From positions 1-37,077 of the forward strand of contig CAIWCG010000223.1 of the NCBI GenBank assembly GCA_903911135.1: 37,077 bases of DNA. The letters run 5' to 3'. Positions within the stretch are counted from its first letter, which is position 1; each line of letters begins with the position of its first letter. The notes beneath the pieces were generated by a model, which was not told the origin of the DNA, searched no databases, and was given only the letters and a program-made list of their open reading frames with translations. Position numbers and translations under genes: made by a program. Of this stretch, positions 9,196 to 17,768 are shown piece after piece. Origin of the DNA: an uncultured Bacteroidota bacterium. Its GTDB lineage: Bacteria; Bacteroidota; Bacteroidia; AKYH767-A; JABDAW01.

Positions 9196-10161
9196 TCAAA
9201 CCTGTCCAAATACCACCGACTCCACCCATTTCTTTCCCCAGTTCTCCAATTCTTCTGCTGTCCAGATGGCTGGATAAAAGATTCTTTTCTGAAAGCGTGG
9301 AGGCAGATACTTCTGCCAGTTTGTTCCACCAGTAGCCTTGATGTCTTCAGGGTCTTTTTGAAGATAACGAACCGCGGATTTATAATGACTCAATGGCCAG
9401 TTGATGTTCACATTCACATCCAGTTGTCGCAATGCAAGAATCAGCTTTTCATTCTTCCTATCCTCCTCAGACAGACCTTCATACAGTTGCCAAAGGTTCT
9501 TTTTCTGAAATCGTTTTGCCAACGAAATAAGCTGATTTGAATACTTTTCCTCAAACTGTATCAAAGTCAAGGTCTTTTTTCCGGTAGCCAATTCGGTAGC
9601 TCCTGCCTTCCAATAAATATGTTCAAAAAGTTCCTCCAAAGTGGCATCTGTTCTATTCGAAAACTTCTCGCGTTCATCCTTCGTCACCAAGTTGATGAAG
9701 TCGGTGGAACAAATCTCAATCATCCTGTATTGTGCCGATTGAAAACCACTTGCAGGCAACAAAGCCATCCTGAATTTATGAAACTGCGCCAACTCCATGC
9801 CATCAATCATTACATCGAAGGAATGTGTCAGGTTCTCAAAATATCGGTTTATCCGAGTTATCCTGTCTGTCATGAACTTCACCTCAACAACTTCCAACTT
9901 AGCCATCTGCTCGAACTCATGAAGCATCATCTTGAAATACAACTCTGTTATCTGATGATACATGATGAAAATCTCCTCATCAGGAAAGCCCGTTTTCGGA
10001 TTCTGCATGGTCAGCAAGGTATCCAGATGAATGTAATCCCAGTAGGTTAAATATTCCGAATACAACAACCCATCGAGGTAAGATACGATATCCTGCCCCA
10101 TCGATGAAAACTTCTTTTCCAGCTGTTCAATTCTATCTACTATTTCCGGTTTCAATTCCAT
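9196..10161 (-). CDS. kynA: Tryptophan 2,3-dioxygenase family protein
   Basis: FIMYHQITELYFKMMLHE, FDVMIDGMELAQFHKFRMALLPASGFQSAQYR motifs. Confidence 0.85.
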   Translation of the reverse strand: MELKPEIVDRIEQLEKKFSSMGQDIVSYLDGLLYSEYLTYWDYIHLDTLLTMQNPKTGFPDEEIFIMYHQITELYFKMMLHEFEQMAKLEVVEVKFMTDRITRINRYFENLTHSFDVMIDGMELAQFHKFRMALLPASGFQSAQYRMIEICSTDFINLVTKDEREKFSNRTDATLEELFEHIYWKAGATELATGKKTLTLIQFEEKYSNQLISLAKRFQKKNLWQLYEGLSEEDRKNEKLILALRQLDVNVNINWPLSHYKSAVRYLQKDPEDIKATGGTNWQKYLPPRFQKRIFYPAIWTAEELENWGKKWVESVVFGQV

Positions 10162-10166
10162 ATCTG

Positions 10167-10796
10167 TTAATGTTTCATATTTGGTAAATCATAATAATCC
10201 GTGTTGGGGTTCTTTTTAATTACACCCCCATCATCCAAATGATATTTGCTCCTAAGCTTTTTTAACGAATTGTTTCTAGTCTTTGCGAAATTAGAAGAAC
10301 TCTGAAAGAACGGTTTGTTACCATGGCTCTCAGAAATGTTTCGTCTGTTATCCTGTGGCGGCGAATATTCCTTTCCCATCAAGGACGGATTTTTATTCAT
10401 CGAAGAAAACATCGAAGATGATTTCGATTTTCCATCACCCGAAGCACTGGGAAACACAATCGAAGATTTCGACAATGACTTGAAACCTTGCGAATGGCTC
10501 CTTAAATTCATGAAAGACGAACTCTTGCTCTTTTCCATCTCATCCTTGAAAGAAGGAAAAATCGAATTGGAATTGGCCAAATTATTTTTCCTGTGATGAA
10601 TCTTCGGTTTCGAGCTCGATGAACTGGATCCACCTGTCGATTTTGCCGGAGCAGCCGCACTTTTTGCCGAACCAGGCTTAGGAGTAGCCTTGATGGTAGC
10701 CGTTTTCTGGCCAAAACCCATCGTGGCGCATAGCAACAGGATACCAGTCAGCCAAACCGACAAATACCTGCCAAAACTACTTTTATTAACTCCCAT
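10167..10796 (-). CDS. Secreted low-complexity Ser/Lys-rich hypothetical protein
   Basis: Signal peptide (...LTGILLLCATMGFGQK); start shortened because a TATCTTTG box lies at 10814-10821 on the minus strand. Confidence 0.5.
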   Translation of the reverse strand: MGVNKSSFGRYLSVWLTGILLLCATMGFGQKTATIKATPKPGSAKSAAAPAKSTGGSSSSSSKPKIHHRKNNLANSNSIFPSFKDEMEKSKSSSFMNLRSHSQGFKSLSKSSIVFPSASGDGKSKSSSMFSSMNKNPSLMGKEYSPPQDNRRNISESHGNKPFFQSSSNFAKTRNNSLKKLRSKYHLDDGGVIKKNPNTDYYDLPNMKH

Positions 10797-10877
10797 TTCT
10801 CTCATCTTGGTTGCAAAGATACAAAATCTCAAAATCTACATCATCCCCTTTATAATACATAATTCACCATTAATGAT

Positions 10878-11017
10878 TTTTAAAAGGAGCCTATGTTCGC
10901 TTCTCGTCCCATCTACGTCCCGCTATCCGCTGTAGCCGCTGCCTGCCCATTTCCGACACCAAGCAGCGGGCTGCCGCTACTATCGGGGCTATGCTTTGAT
11001 GGCAGGTTGCCTCGAAA
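10878..11017 (+). repeat. Dispersed ~140-nt structured repeat, copy A (left arm of inverted pair)
   Basis: ggagcctatg...tctcgt...gggctatgc...ctcgaaa; 10916-11017 matches the reverse complement of 11422-11523 at 101/102 positions. Confidence 0.9.
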
Positions 11018-11097
11018 GAGCTTTTAACAAGAAGATAAATAAAAAGTAATCAATGTTAAGTCATAGTAAGTGAATATTGCCTGTCAGGATGTTTACT

Positions 11098-11328
11098 CAA
11101 AAAGGTGCTCCCAAAGGCAAGTTGTACAAACTTCTTGAAAAGTTGTACAACTCTTGAGAAAAGTTGTACAACTTTTTAGGAATTCCTGCATGATTTGGAG
11201 GAATTTTAAGCAGAATTCCTAAAATTACGTTCAAGTCTTGAGGAAAGGTGTACAAGTCTTTGGAAAAGTTGATCAACAAGTCAGAAAAGTTGTACAACTT
11301 TTCTGAAATTCTGTACAACTGCTCTCTC
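11098..11328. repeat. 21-bp-period tandem array 3 (aagttgtacaactctTgagaa-like, with aagttgtacaactt palindrome), 10-11 degenerate units
   Basis: Units at 11119, 11140, 11161, 11182, 11203, 11224, 11245, 11266, 11287 and 11308 in strict 21-bp phase. Confidence 0.93.
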
Positions 11329-11421
11329 TTTTCGACATTTAATTTATAAAAACGTTCATGTTGCCCTTAACTTCTGCCATGTTTGATGTTTTGGTAGAAG
11401 ACATTCTCATTCAAAAAGTCA

Positions 11422-11560
11422 TTTCGAGGCAACCTGCCGTCAAAGCATAGCCCCGATAGTAGCGGCAGCCCGCTGCTTGGTGTCGGAAATGGGCAGGCAG
11501 CGGCTACAGCGGATAGCGGGACGCACCATGATACGAGATGTGCACATAGGCTCCTTAAAA
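11422..11560 (-). repeat. Dispersed ~140-nt structured repeat, copy B (right arm of inverted pair)
   Basis: Reverse complement of copy A core, one mismatch in 102. Confidence 0.9.
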
Positions 11561-11665
11561 GTAAACTTGATTTTTTATCTACCTACAGCTAAATTTTAAG
11601 GGGATTATCCGATTTTGACTTAAATATCCTTTTTTTCTTTTAATATTGCACCCACTAAACGAAAT

Positions 11666-12208
11666 ATGGATATCCAAACTACACCTATCGAAGGTCTATT
11701 GATTCTCAACCCACGCATTTTTAAGGACGAAAGAGGCTACTTTTTTGAATCTTACAACAAGCTCGAGTTCGAACGGCTGGGCCTGAATTTCAATTTTGTG
11801 CAAGACAACCAGTCGTTTTCCATCAAGCATGTTTTGCGCGGTTTGCATTATCAAAATCCTCCGTTCGAGCAGGGAAAACTGGTTTCGGTGGCCTCCGGTG
11901 CGGCACTCGATGTGGCGGTGGATATAAGGAAGGATTCTAAAACTTTCGGGCAACATTTCTCGGTCATTCTGTCGGAAGAGAATAACAAGATTTTTTGGAT
12001 TCCTGCCGGTTTTGCCCATGGTTTCATTACGCTGGAGGACAATACCCGATTCGTTTACAAATGCACCAACAACTACAATAAAGCTGCCGAAGGTGGCATC
12101 ATCTGGAATGACCCGGACCTGAATATCGATTGGGGTATAGACAAGCCATTGATTTCTGAAAAGGATCAGATTCTGCCAAGACTCAAGGAGATAAAAAGTT
12201 CTTTTTAA
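11666..12208 (+). CDS. rfbC: dTDP-4-dehydrorhamnose 3,5-epimerase
   Basis: LRGLHYQNPPFEQGKLVSV, AGFAHGFITLEDNTRFVYKCT motifs. Confidence 0.95.
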   Translation: MDIQTTPIEGLLILNPRIFKDERGYFFESYNKLEFERLGLNFNFVQDNQSFSIKHVLRGLHYQNPPFEQGKLVSVASGAALDVAVDIRKDSKTFGQHFSVILSEENNKIFWIPAGFAHGFITLEDNTRFVYKCTNNYNKAAEGGIIWNDPDLNIDWGIDKPLISEKDQILPRLKEIKSSF

Positions 12209-12250
12209 AGGTATCAAATGCAAATTTTAAAGGGAAAATAAAACTACGAG

Positions 12251-13333
12251 ATGCTTAGCGATAAATATTATTATATCCTTTATCCACTGTTTTTTATTTG
12301 CAGCGTATTTTTCTCCTTTCTCATCAATACTTTGTTCCTGAAGTTCTCCAAAACATTGGGCATCAGGAACAATACCGAACCGCTCATCATCCGTTGGGGG
12401 TCTCAGTCGAAACCTGCTGTGGGTGGCATTTCATTTTATATTTTGCTGCTGCTTTCGTTGGCGGTTTATTCCATTTTCTTTCATCCGAAACAGGTTTTCC
12501 CGAACAAGGAATTCATTGGGTTTCTGCTGGCCTTGAACTTTGGATTCTTGATGGGATTGGCTGATGACGCCTTCAATACTCGTCCGTTTTTGAAACTTTT
12601 CATCCAGATACTTTGTGGCATAACCCTTATCGCATCGGGAATATATATTAAGGTTTTCAGTCAGGATTACATGAATTATGGATTGACGATTTTTTGGGTG
12701 GTGGGCATCATGAATTCTATAAACATGATTGACAACATGGATGCAATTTCGGCCATCATCAGCGTGATGGTCATCATGTCGGCACTGCTGATCATTTTCT
12801 ATTTGCAGGATTTTTCGAACATTTATTTCATAGCTTTGACAGGGGTTTTGGCTTCCTTGATTGGGTTCCTGATTTTGAATTGGCATCCGTCTAAAATATA
12901 TATGGGGGATACGGGCAGCCAGTTTCTTGGTGTATTCCTTGCCAGTATTGGGATCATTTATTTTTGGGATTTTGCTCCTGCGGAAAGGACTATCCCGATT
13001 TCAGAAAGTTTTATTTTGCCTGTTTTGGTTTTCATGCTGCCTATCGTGGACACTACGATAGTGGTGATCAACAGGTTGTCGAAGGGGACTTCGCCGTTTG
13101 TGGGGGGTAAGGACCATACCACTCATTCGTTGGCTTTATTGGGGATGACGGATACTTGGGTGGCGATAATTTTTGCTTGTATTTCGGTGGTGAACTTGTT
13201 TTTGGTGGTGTTGATCATCAAGTATATTCCTGAATTTACGACGGTGCATGCTTGTTTGTTTTTCGGGTATGTGTTGGTTTTTCTTGGGGTGATGTTTTAT
13301 ATCAGCCGAAGGAAAAACGGGGATTTAAAATAG
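12251..13333 (+). CDS. MraY/WecA-family glycosyl-1-phosphate transferase
   Basis: GLADD, NSINMIDNMDA, KIYMGDTGSQFLG, VGGKDHTTHSL motifs; multiple TM segments. Confidence 0.92.
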   Translation: MLSDKYYYILYPLFFICSVFFSFLINTLFLKFSKTLGIRNNTEPLIIRWGSQSKPAVGGISFYILLLLSLAVYSIFFHPKQVFPNKEFIGFLLALNFGFLMGLADDAFNTRPFLKLFIQILCGITLIASGIYIKVFSQDYMNYGLTIFWVVGIMNSINMIDNMDAISAIISVMVIMSALLIIFYLQDFSNIYFIALTGVLASLIGFLILNWHPSKIYMGDTGSQFLGVFLASIGIIYFWDFAPAERTIPISESFILPVLVFMLPIVDTTIVVINRLSKGTSPFVGGKDHTTHSLALLGMTDTWVAIIFACISVVNLFLVVLIIKYIPEFTTVHACLFFGYVLVFLGVMFYISRRKNGDLK

Positions 13334-13360
13334 ATTTTCTTCTTCTTTTTCGGGTTATCT

Positions 13361-13512
13361 GCCGAAAGCTGGTTCGAGGCTGTGGCCATAGAGCATAGCC
13401 CTGACATGCCCAAGGTTATCCCCTTGTGCGTTGGATTGTGGGTGCCTCGGCAGGGATAACTGATGGCTGGCAGGAGGGACTGTGATACGAGAAGTTGCCA
13501 TAGGCTTCAAAA
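13361..13512 (-). repeat. Dispersed ~140-nt structured repeat, copy C
   Basis: Reverse complement starts ttttgaagcctatggcaacttctcgtatca; 22-nt CTTGGGCATGTCAGGGCTATGC shared exactly with copy D. Confidence 0.8.
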
Positions 13513-13534
13513 AATTATCCTGCTGATTATTGGA

Positions 13535-13702
13535 AATGGGGGCTATCTTGTTTGGATAGGGGGCAAACTGGCTGAGATAGGGGGCTAACTGGTTAGGATA
13601 GGGGGCTAACTGGTTGGGATAGGGGGCTAACTGTTTGAAAAAGGGGTCTAAATGGACGGAATAGGGGTCTAAATGGATGGGAATGGGGGCATTTTCAGCG
13701 GG
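13535..13702. repeat. 21-bp-period tandem array 4 (atagggggctaactggttggg), 8 units
   Basis: Units at 13535, 13556, 13577, 13598, 13619, 13640, 13661 and 13682. Confidence 0.95.
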
Positions 13703-13728
13703 AGTGAGGGGAGGATGGGGATTTTGGA

Positions 13729-15144
13729 TTATAGGGCGGCGTCGAATTCGTAGCCTCTTTCGAACCAATAATCCTTTGGTCGGGTGTCGGAGAAGTAGAT
13801 GAAACCGATTCTTTTGATGTGTTTGACGCCGTATTTTATTGGGATGATGAGGCGCAAGGGGGCTCCTTGGTCGATGGGAAGTGGGAGGCCGTTCATTTGG
13901 TAGGCCAAAATGGTTTGGGATTGGAGCATGGAGAGCATGTCGATGCCGACATAATAGGTGCTGTCGGGGGTCATGAGGCCTACATATTGGTATAAATCTT
14001 CGGGGTGATTGCTGTCGGGGGCTTTTCCGCTGTGAGTGCCGAGGTGGTATGTTTTGAGGAAATCGATGAACTTGGTGCCGCCCCAAAAGGTGATTTGATT
14101 CCAACCTTCGATGCACTTGAAATCGAAGATGAGATCTTTTTTGGTGAGGGACTTGATGTCGTTGATGTTGAGTAAAAGGGTGGAATCTGGGGAGGTGTCG
14201 TTTGGATGACGGGAGATGGCTAATTTCCATTTGGATGGGTCGAAATCGTCCATGCCTATGTCGCCGTTTACCCTGACTTTGGTTTCGGATTTGGACTTTG
14301 GATATTCTTTGGCGAGATGTTGTCCGGAGTAGAATTTCTTGCCTACCTTTTCATTCATGTCCATCATCTTTCTTAATGGTTTTGGTACACCGTTATCATC
14401 GGAGGCATGCATCAAAAGATAAAAAAGGATGATGCCCACCATGAACATGGAGATGAAAACGGAAAAGGAAAGGATGGTTTTCTTTCGGTTGTTTTGAGCA
14501 TCGGTTTCGATTCCGGTAACCATCGACTGAAAGTTGTTCCAGCCGGAAAGAATTACCTGAACGACATGTATCAAAAAGAAAAGGACATAGCCTATAGTCA
14601 GAGCGAAATGTTCAACTCGTGCCCATTTATAGCCACCCAAAAGATTGCAGAGCCAAGAGAACTGCACGGGTTTGTAAATGGCCAATCCGGTTATCAAGGA
14701 ACCAAACCCCATGATGATGGTTGCTGTATAGGCTATCCGTTGAGCTGCATTGTATTTGACTTTTGGTGGCAGCTTTTTGCTTAGGTGCAAATCATGCAGC
14801 AAGACTTGCCACGTTTGCGTTAATGCCCCCTTCGTTGGCAAGAGATAGCGCCATTCACCCGAAAGAATAGTGTAGATGACATAGATGAATCCATTGATGA
14901 AAAACAACCACATGAAAAAGAAATGGTAGGCCATTCCATCAGCGAGGTGAGCATCAAGTTTTAGGGTCTTGTAAAACGAATCAGGAAAGAACTTTACCAA
15001 GGTGGTATCGCCCCATCCAAGACGATAGACATCATTGGCCCAATAGATCATCAAGCCGCTCCATATCATGATGGCCAACACCGGAAAGTTGATCCAATGA
15101 GTCCACCTAATGATTAATGGATGCTTGTTTTTTTTGTCTTTCAT
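13729..15144 (-). CDS. Cytochrome b561-type membrane domain fused to a molybdopterin-binding (sulfite oxidase-like) domain
   Basis: N-terminal RWTHWINFPVLAIMIWSGL plus several TM helices with His; C-terminal FDFKCIEGWNQITFWGG, YYVGIDM, LAYQMNGLPLPIDQGAPLRLIIP. Confidence 0.83.
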   Translation of the reverse strand: MKDKKNKHPLIIRWTHWINFPVLAIMIWSGLMIYWANDVYRLGWGDTTLVKFFPDSFYKTLKLDAHLADGMAYHFFFMWLFFINGFIYVIYTILSGEWRYLLPTKGALTQTWQVLLHDLHLSKKLPPKVKYNAAQRIAYTATIIMGFGSLITGLAIYKPVQFSWLCNLLGGYKWARVEHFALTIGYVLFFLIHVVQVILSGWNNFQSMVTGIETDAQNNRKKTILSFSVFISMFMVGIILFYLLMHASDDNGVPKPLRKMMDMNEKVGKKFYSGQHLAKEYPKSKSETKVRVNGDIGMDDFDPSKWKLAISRHPNDTSPDSTLLLNINDIKSLTKKDLIFDFKCIEGWNQITFWGGTKFIDFLKTYHLGTHSGKAPDSNHPEDLYQYVGLMTPDSTYYVGIDMLSMLQSQTILAYQMNGLPLPIDQGAPLRLIIPIKYGVKHIKRIGFIYFSDTRPKDYWFERGYEFDAAL

Positions 15145-15175
15145 CGGGATATGATTCGTGTTTTCAATTAAAAAA

Positions 15176-15213
15176 GAATTGCACGGAATGCTGTTACCCA
15201 TTCCGTGCAATTC
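15176..15213 (-). terminator. 14-bp perfect hairpin, likely terminator for the DUF6600 gene
   Basis: gaattgcacggaat (15176-15189) / attccgtgcaattc (15200-15213). Confidence 0.7.
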
Positions 15214-15234
15214 CGTTTAAAACAATTTACATTC

Positions 15235-16737
15235 TTATTGACGAGGTGTTGGAACTTCCTCGACTGGTTTCTTCTTTTCTACCGGCTTTACTTCTTCCCT
15301 TTCCTTTGGCTTTGCTACTTCCTTCGGTTTTGCCTGATCTTTTTTCTCTACCACAGGAGTGCCTTTGGCTGGGCCTTTAACACCACTATTATCTATGCTT
15401 CTTTCCCTATTCTTATCCATGGCACCTTTTGGTTGCTCACCACCCGTTCCTTCTTTAGGCCTATCATACATGTGAGTCTGGGTCTGCTGTTGATTATGCG
15501 GCTGTTCTATTACCTGTTGCTTTACGGGAGGAGTCTGAACCTTGTTTTCTTCCTTTGGTTTCTCATAAACACGTTGCTGGTTTTGCTGTTGGTTTTGCAT
15601 TTGGTTATGAGGCTGCTCGTTAGTCTGCTGCTTGATAGGAGGAGTCTGAACGCGGTTTTCTTCCTTTGGTTTCTCATTTATCCTTTGCTGGTTTTGCTGT
15701 TGAGTTTGCTGATGGTCAACCACCTGTTGCTTTACAGGAACTGTTTCTGTATGGCTTGCTTCCTTTGGTTTTTCTATCGGTCTAGGCTTAATCTCATGCT
15801 GCTCATTGGCTGGTTTTGCCTGATCGTTTTCTTTGCGTATATTCTCCATCGGCCTTACTGTTTCATGATGAGAGTTGCCCCTCAATTCTTCAGTGGTTCT
15901 TGGCTGGTTGGTTCTATCCATACGCTCCTTTTGCGGTGGCACCTGGCCTACATTGGATAGGTGTGCAGGAGTCAATCTTGCATGGTCATTGCCTTCGTTC
16001 TTTTCCATTCTTGGACGGTAAATGTTGTAGGTATTGTCCCTATAATCATGGCCTGGTCTGTCATTGTCGCGGATGACCATCTGATCTACCCTTCTGCCGG
16101 TAGAACGCTGTACATCACGCCTTTCTGGACCGAATACGTACACGGTATTTCTATCATGGTCATCATATCTGTTTTTGATGACTTTAGATCGTCTGATGAT
16201 GCGATAATTGTTTTCGCGCGGTTCATAATATCGGTCCATGTCTTGGTCGTTTATATGATGTTCATCCACAAAGCACCATCTTTCTTCCGGCACATAGTAG
16301 CCGTTTCCGTAGGCATATTCCACAGTGATGCCATATCCCATCGGAGCCCAGCCGTAATATCCATTGCTTCGTCTCCAAGAAACCCAAGCTGGTCCCCATT
16401 CGTGGCCCGGAATCCACAACCATCCGTAGAAAGAATCAAATTCCCAACGGCCATAATGAAACGGTGCCCATCCCCAAGGATAATCAGATACCCAAGTCCA
16501 GCCATATTCAGAATAAGCCCAGTGTCCTGCTGTTCTATAAGGATGAAAGTTAGGACCGGCTTCGGGCATCCATACATAACCGTAGTTTGGATTTTCCACC
16601 CACATGCCATAGGGGCTCAATTCGTCATAAAAGACATTATAATTCATCATTCCCTGTGCTGATGCCTTGTTCGGGCATACTGTAAGAAGAATGTTCAGCA
16701 AGAACATCATTCCTAAGATTTTAATTGCGCTTTTCAT
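15235..16737 (-). CDS. DUF6600 / YXWGXW-repeat secreted protein with Q/P/K-rich repetitive tail
   Basis: Signal peptide; GYVWMP...GHWAYSEYGWTWVSDYPWGWAPFHYGRW...GWLWIPGHEWGPAWVSWR. Confidence 0.88.
   Translation of the reverse strand: MKSAIKILGMMFLLNILLTVCPNKASAQGMMNYNVFYDELSPYGMWVENPNYGYVWMPEAGPNFHPYRTAGHWAYSEYGWTWVSDYPWGWAPFHYGRWEFDSFYGWLWIPGHEWGPAWVSWRRSNGYYGWAPMGYGITVEYAYGNGYYVPEERWCFVDEHHINDQDMDRYYEPRENNYRIIRRSKVIKNRYDDHDRNTVYVFGPERRDVQRSTGRRVDQMVIRDNDRPGHDYRDNTYNIYRPRMEKNEGNDHARLTPAHLSNVGQVPPQKERMDRTNQPRTTEELRGNSHHETVRPMENIRKENDQAKPANEQHEIKPRPIEKPKEASHTETVPVKQQVVDHQQTQQQNQQRINEKPKEENRVQTPPIKQQTNEQPHNQMQNQQQNQQRVYEKPKEENKVQTPPVKQQVIEQPHNQQQTQTHMYDRPKEGTGGEQPKGAMDKNRERSIDNSGVKGPAKGTPVVEKKDQAKPKEVAKPKEREEVKPVEKKKPVEEVPTPRQ
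15490..15720 (-). repeat. In-gene imperfect tandem repeat encoding NQQRxxEKPKEENxVQTPPxKQQ
   Basis: Two long near-identical protein segments in the DUF6600 tail with matching DNA. Confidence 0.75.
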
Positions 16738-16795
16738 TGTGTTTAGTATTTAAGTTTTACTTCTTCAACTCCATTATCTAAAATAATGCCAATCG

Positions 16796-16803
16796 CAAAA
16801 TTA
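16796..16803 (-). promoter_or_regulatory. Bacteroidota -7 box TAATTTTG for the DUF6600 gene
   Basis: TAnnTTTG match on minus strand. Confidence 0.4.
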
Positions 16804-17084
16804 CACTAAAAATAGGAACTTTCAACAAGCGCCATCTGGTAGTTCAAATAGGCTTAAAAGAAACAACACGCGATTATTTAACCGTACCTGAAATCTATTG
16901 ATCATTGCCAAAAGAAATTTACCATGCCATTCCAATTACATTTATGGTTAAACTTGTATTTTGGCAGATAAAACCGCTCCCTTCCCTCCCATTTCGCCAA
17001 ATTTCGGGTTCTTTCATCGGTTGTTTTTTCATTTTTGATTAGTTATTTTTGATAATTACCTTGATTAGCAATATAATTAGACGA

Positions 17085-17378
17085 TATTCATATAATGTTG
17101 AACGGTATTGCATGAACATCACGCAGTATTGCATGAACGTCGCACGGTATTGCATGAACGTCGAGCGGTATTGCATGAACGTCGCACGGTATTGCATGAA
17201 CGTCGCACGGTATTGCATGAACGTCGCACGGTATTGCATGAACGTCGCACGGTATTGCATGAACGTCGTACGGTATTGCATGAACGTCGCACGGTATTGC
17301 ATGAACGTCGTACGGTATTGCATGAACGTCGTACGGTATTGCATGAACATCGCATGGTATTGCATGAACGTTCAACAT
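17085..17378. repeat. 21-bp-period tandem array 5 (tattgcatgaacgtcgcacgg), about 14 units
   Basis: Units every 21 bp from 17106 to 17378, several identical; bounded by 13-bp inverted repeat ataatgttgaacg (17092-17104) / cgttcaacattat (17369-17381). Confidence 0.97.
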
Positions 17379-17608
17379 TATGATTTTTCAAGCTGATTTG
17401 AAGGTATTTATGATTTAAAACAGTCTATGAGTCCGAGATTTAACTACGTTTTGTTGCTTAAGAATTGCATGAAGTCGAGTTGGCCATCCACTTTTGCCGT
17501 GTCTTTTGGGCGAGGGAGTGGAGTGGCACCGAAGGTGGTTCTTTGCCTCTTGTCGGCTTGTGGGGATGGAGGCAAAAACGAAGCGCAGCGACCCACGGAA
17601 TACCCCGA

Positions 17609-17660
17609 CCCCTTTAAGCAGCCCCCTTTCCCTTGGCTGCTTAATGGGGGCGCCCCCAAG
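17609..17660. repeat. GC-rich hairpin element in intergenic DNA
   Basis: cccctttaagcagcc (17609-17623) / ggctgcttaatgggg (17635-17649), followed by palindromic tgggggcgccccca. Confidence 0.65.
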
Positions 17661-17747
17661 AAGGAATTATGATTTATAAATTAGGAGTTATGAATTGGGA
17701 GGACTGGGTGGGTAGGTGGAGAATGGATGGGTTATTGATTTATTTTT

Positions 17748-17755
17748 TAGTTTTG
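17748..17755 (+). promoter_or_regulatory. Bacteroidota -7 box TAGTTTTG
   Basis: TAnnTTTG match just upstream of the amidohydrolase start. Confidence 0.45.
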
Positions 17756-17768
17756 CCCAATGAATAGC

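Noticed and set aside
13535-13702. G-quadruplex in array 4
   Set aside because: G tracts are separated by about 16 nt, longer than canonical quadruplex loops; kept only as a test suggestion.
13355-14230. ORF 13355-14230 (-), Pro/His/Arg-rich
   Set aside because: Overlaps copy C, array 4 and the cytochrome/Moco gene in another frame; biased composition typical of a shadow ORF.
15205-16662. Plus-strand ORFs 15205-15960 and 15961-16662
   Set aside because: Antisense to the clearly coding DUF6600 gene; composition reflects its low-complexity sequence.
17085-17378. CRISPR array
   Set aside because: Units are contiguous 21-mers with no unique spacers, and no cas genes are in the window.
17049-17396. 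Five overlapping ORFs over array 5
   Set aside because: Several frames open at once from a 21-bp repeat lacking stops; no coding signature.
17427-17679. Small ORFs in the GC-rich block after array 5
   Set aside because: Region is dominated by hairpins and an intergenic repeat; no start context or conserved motif.
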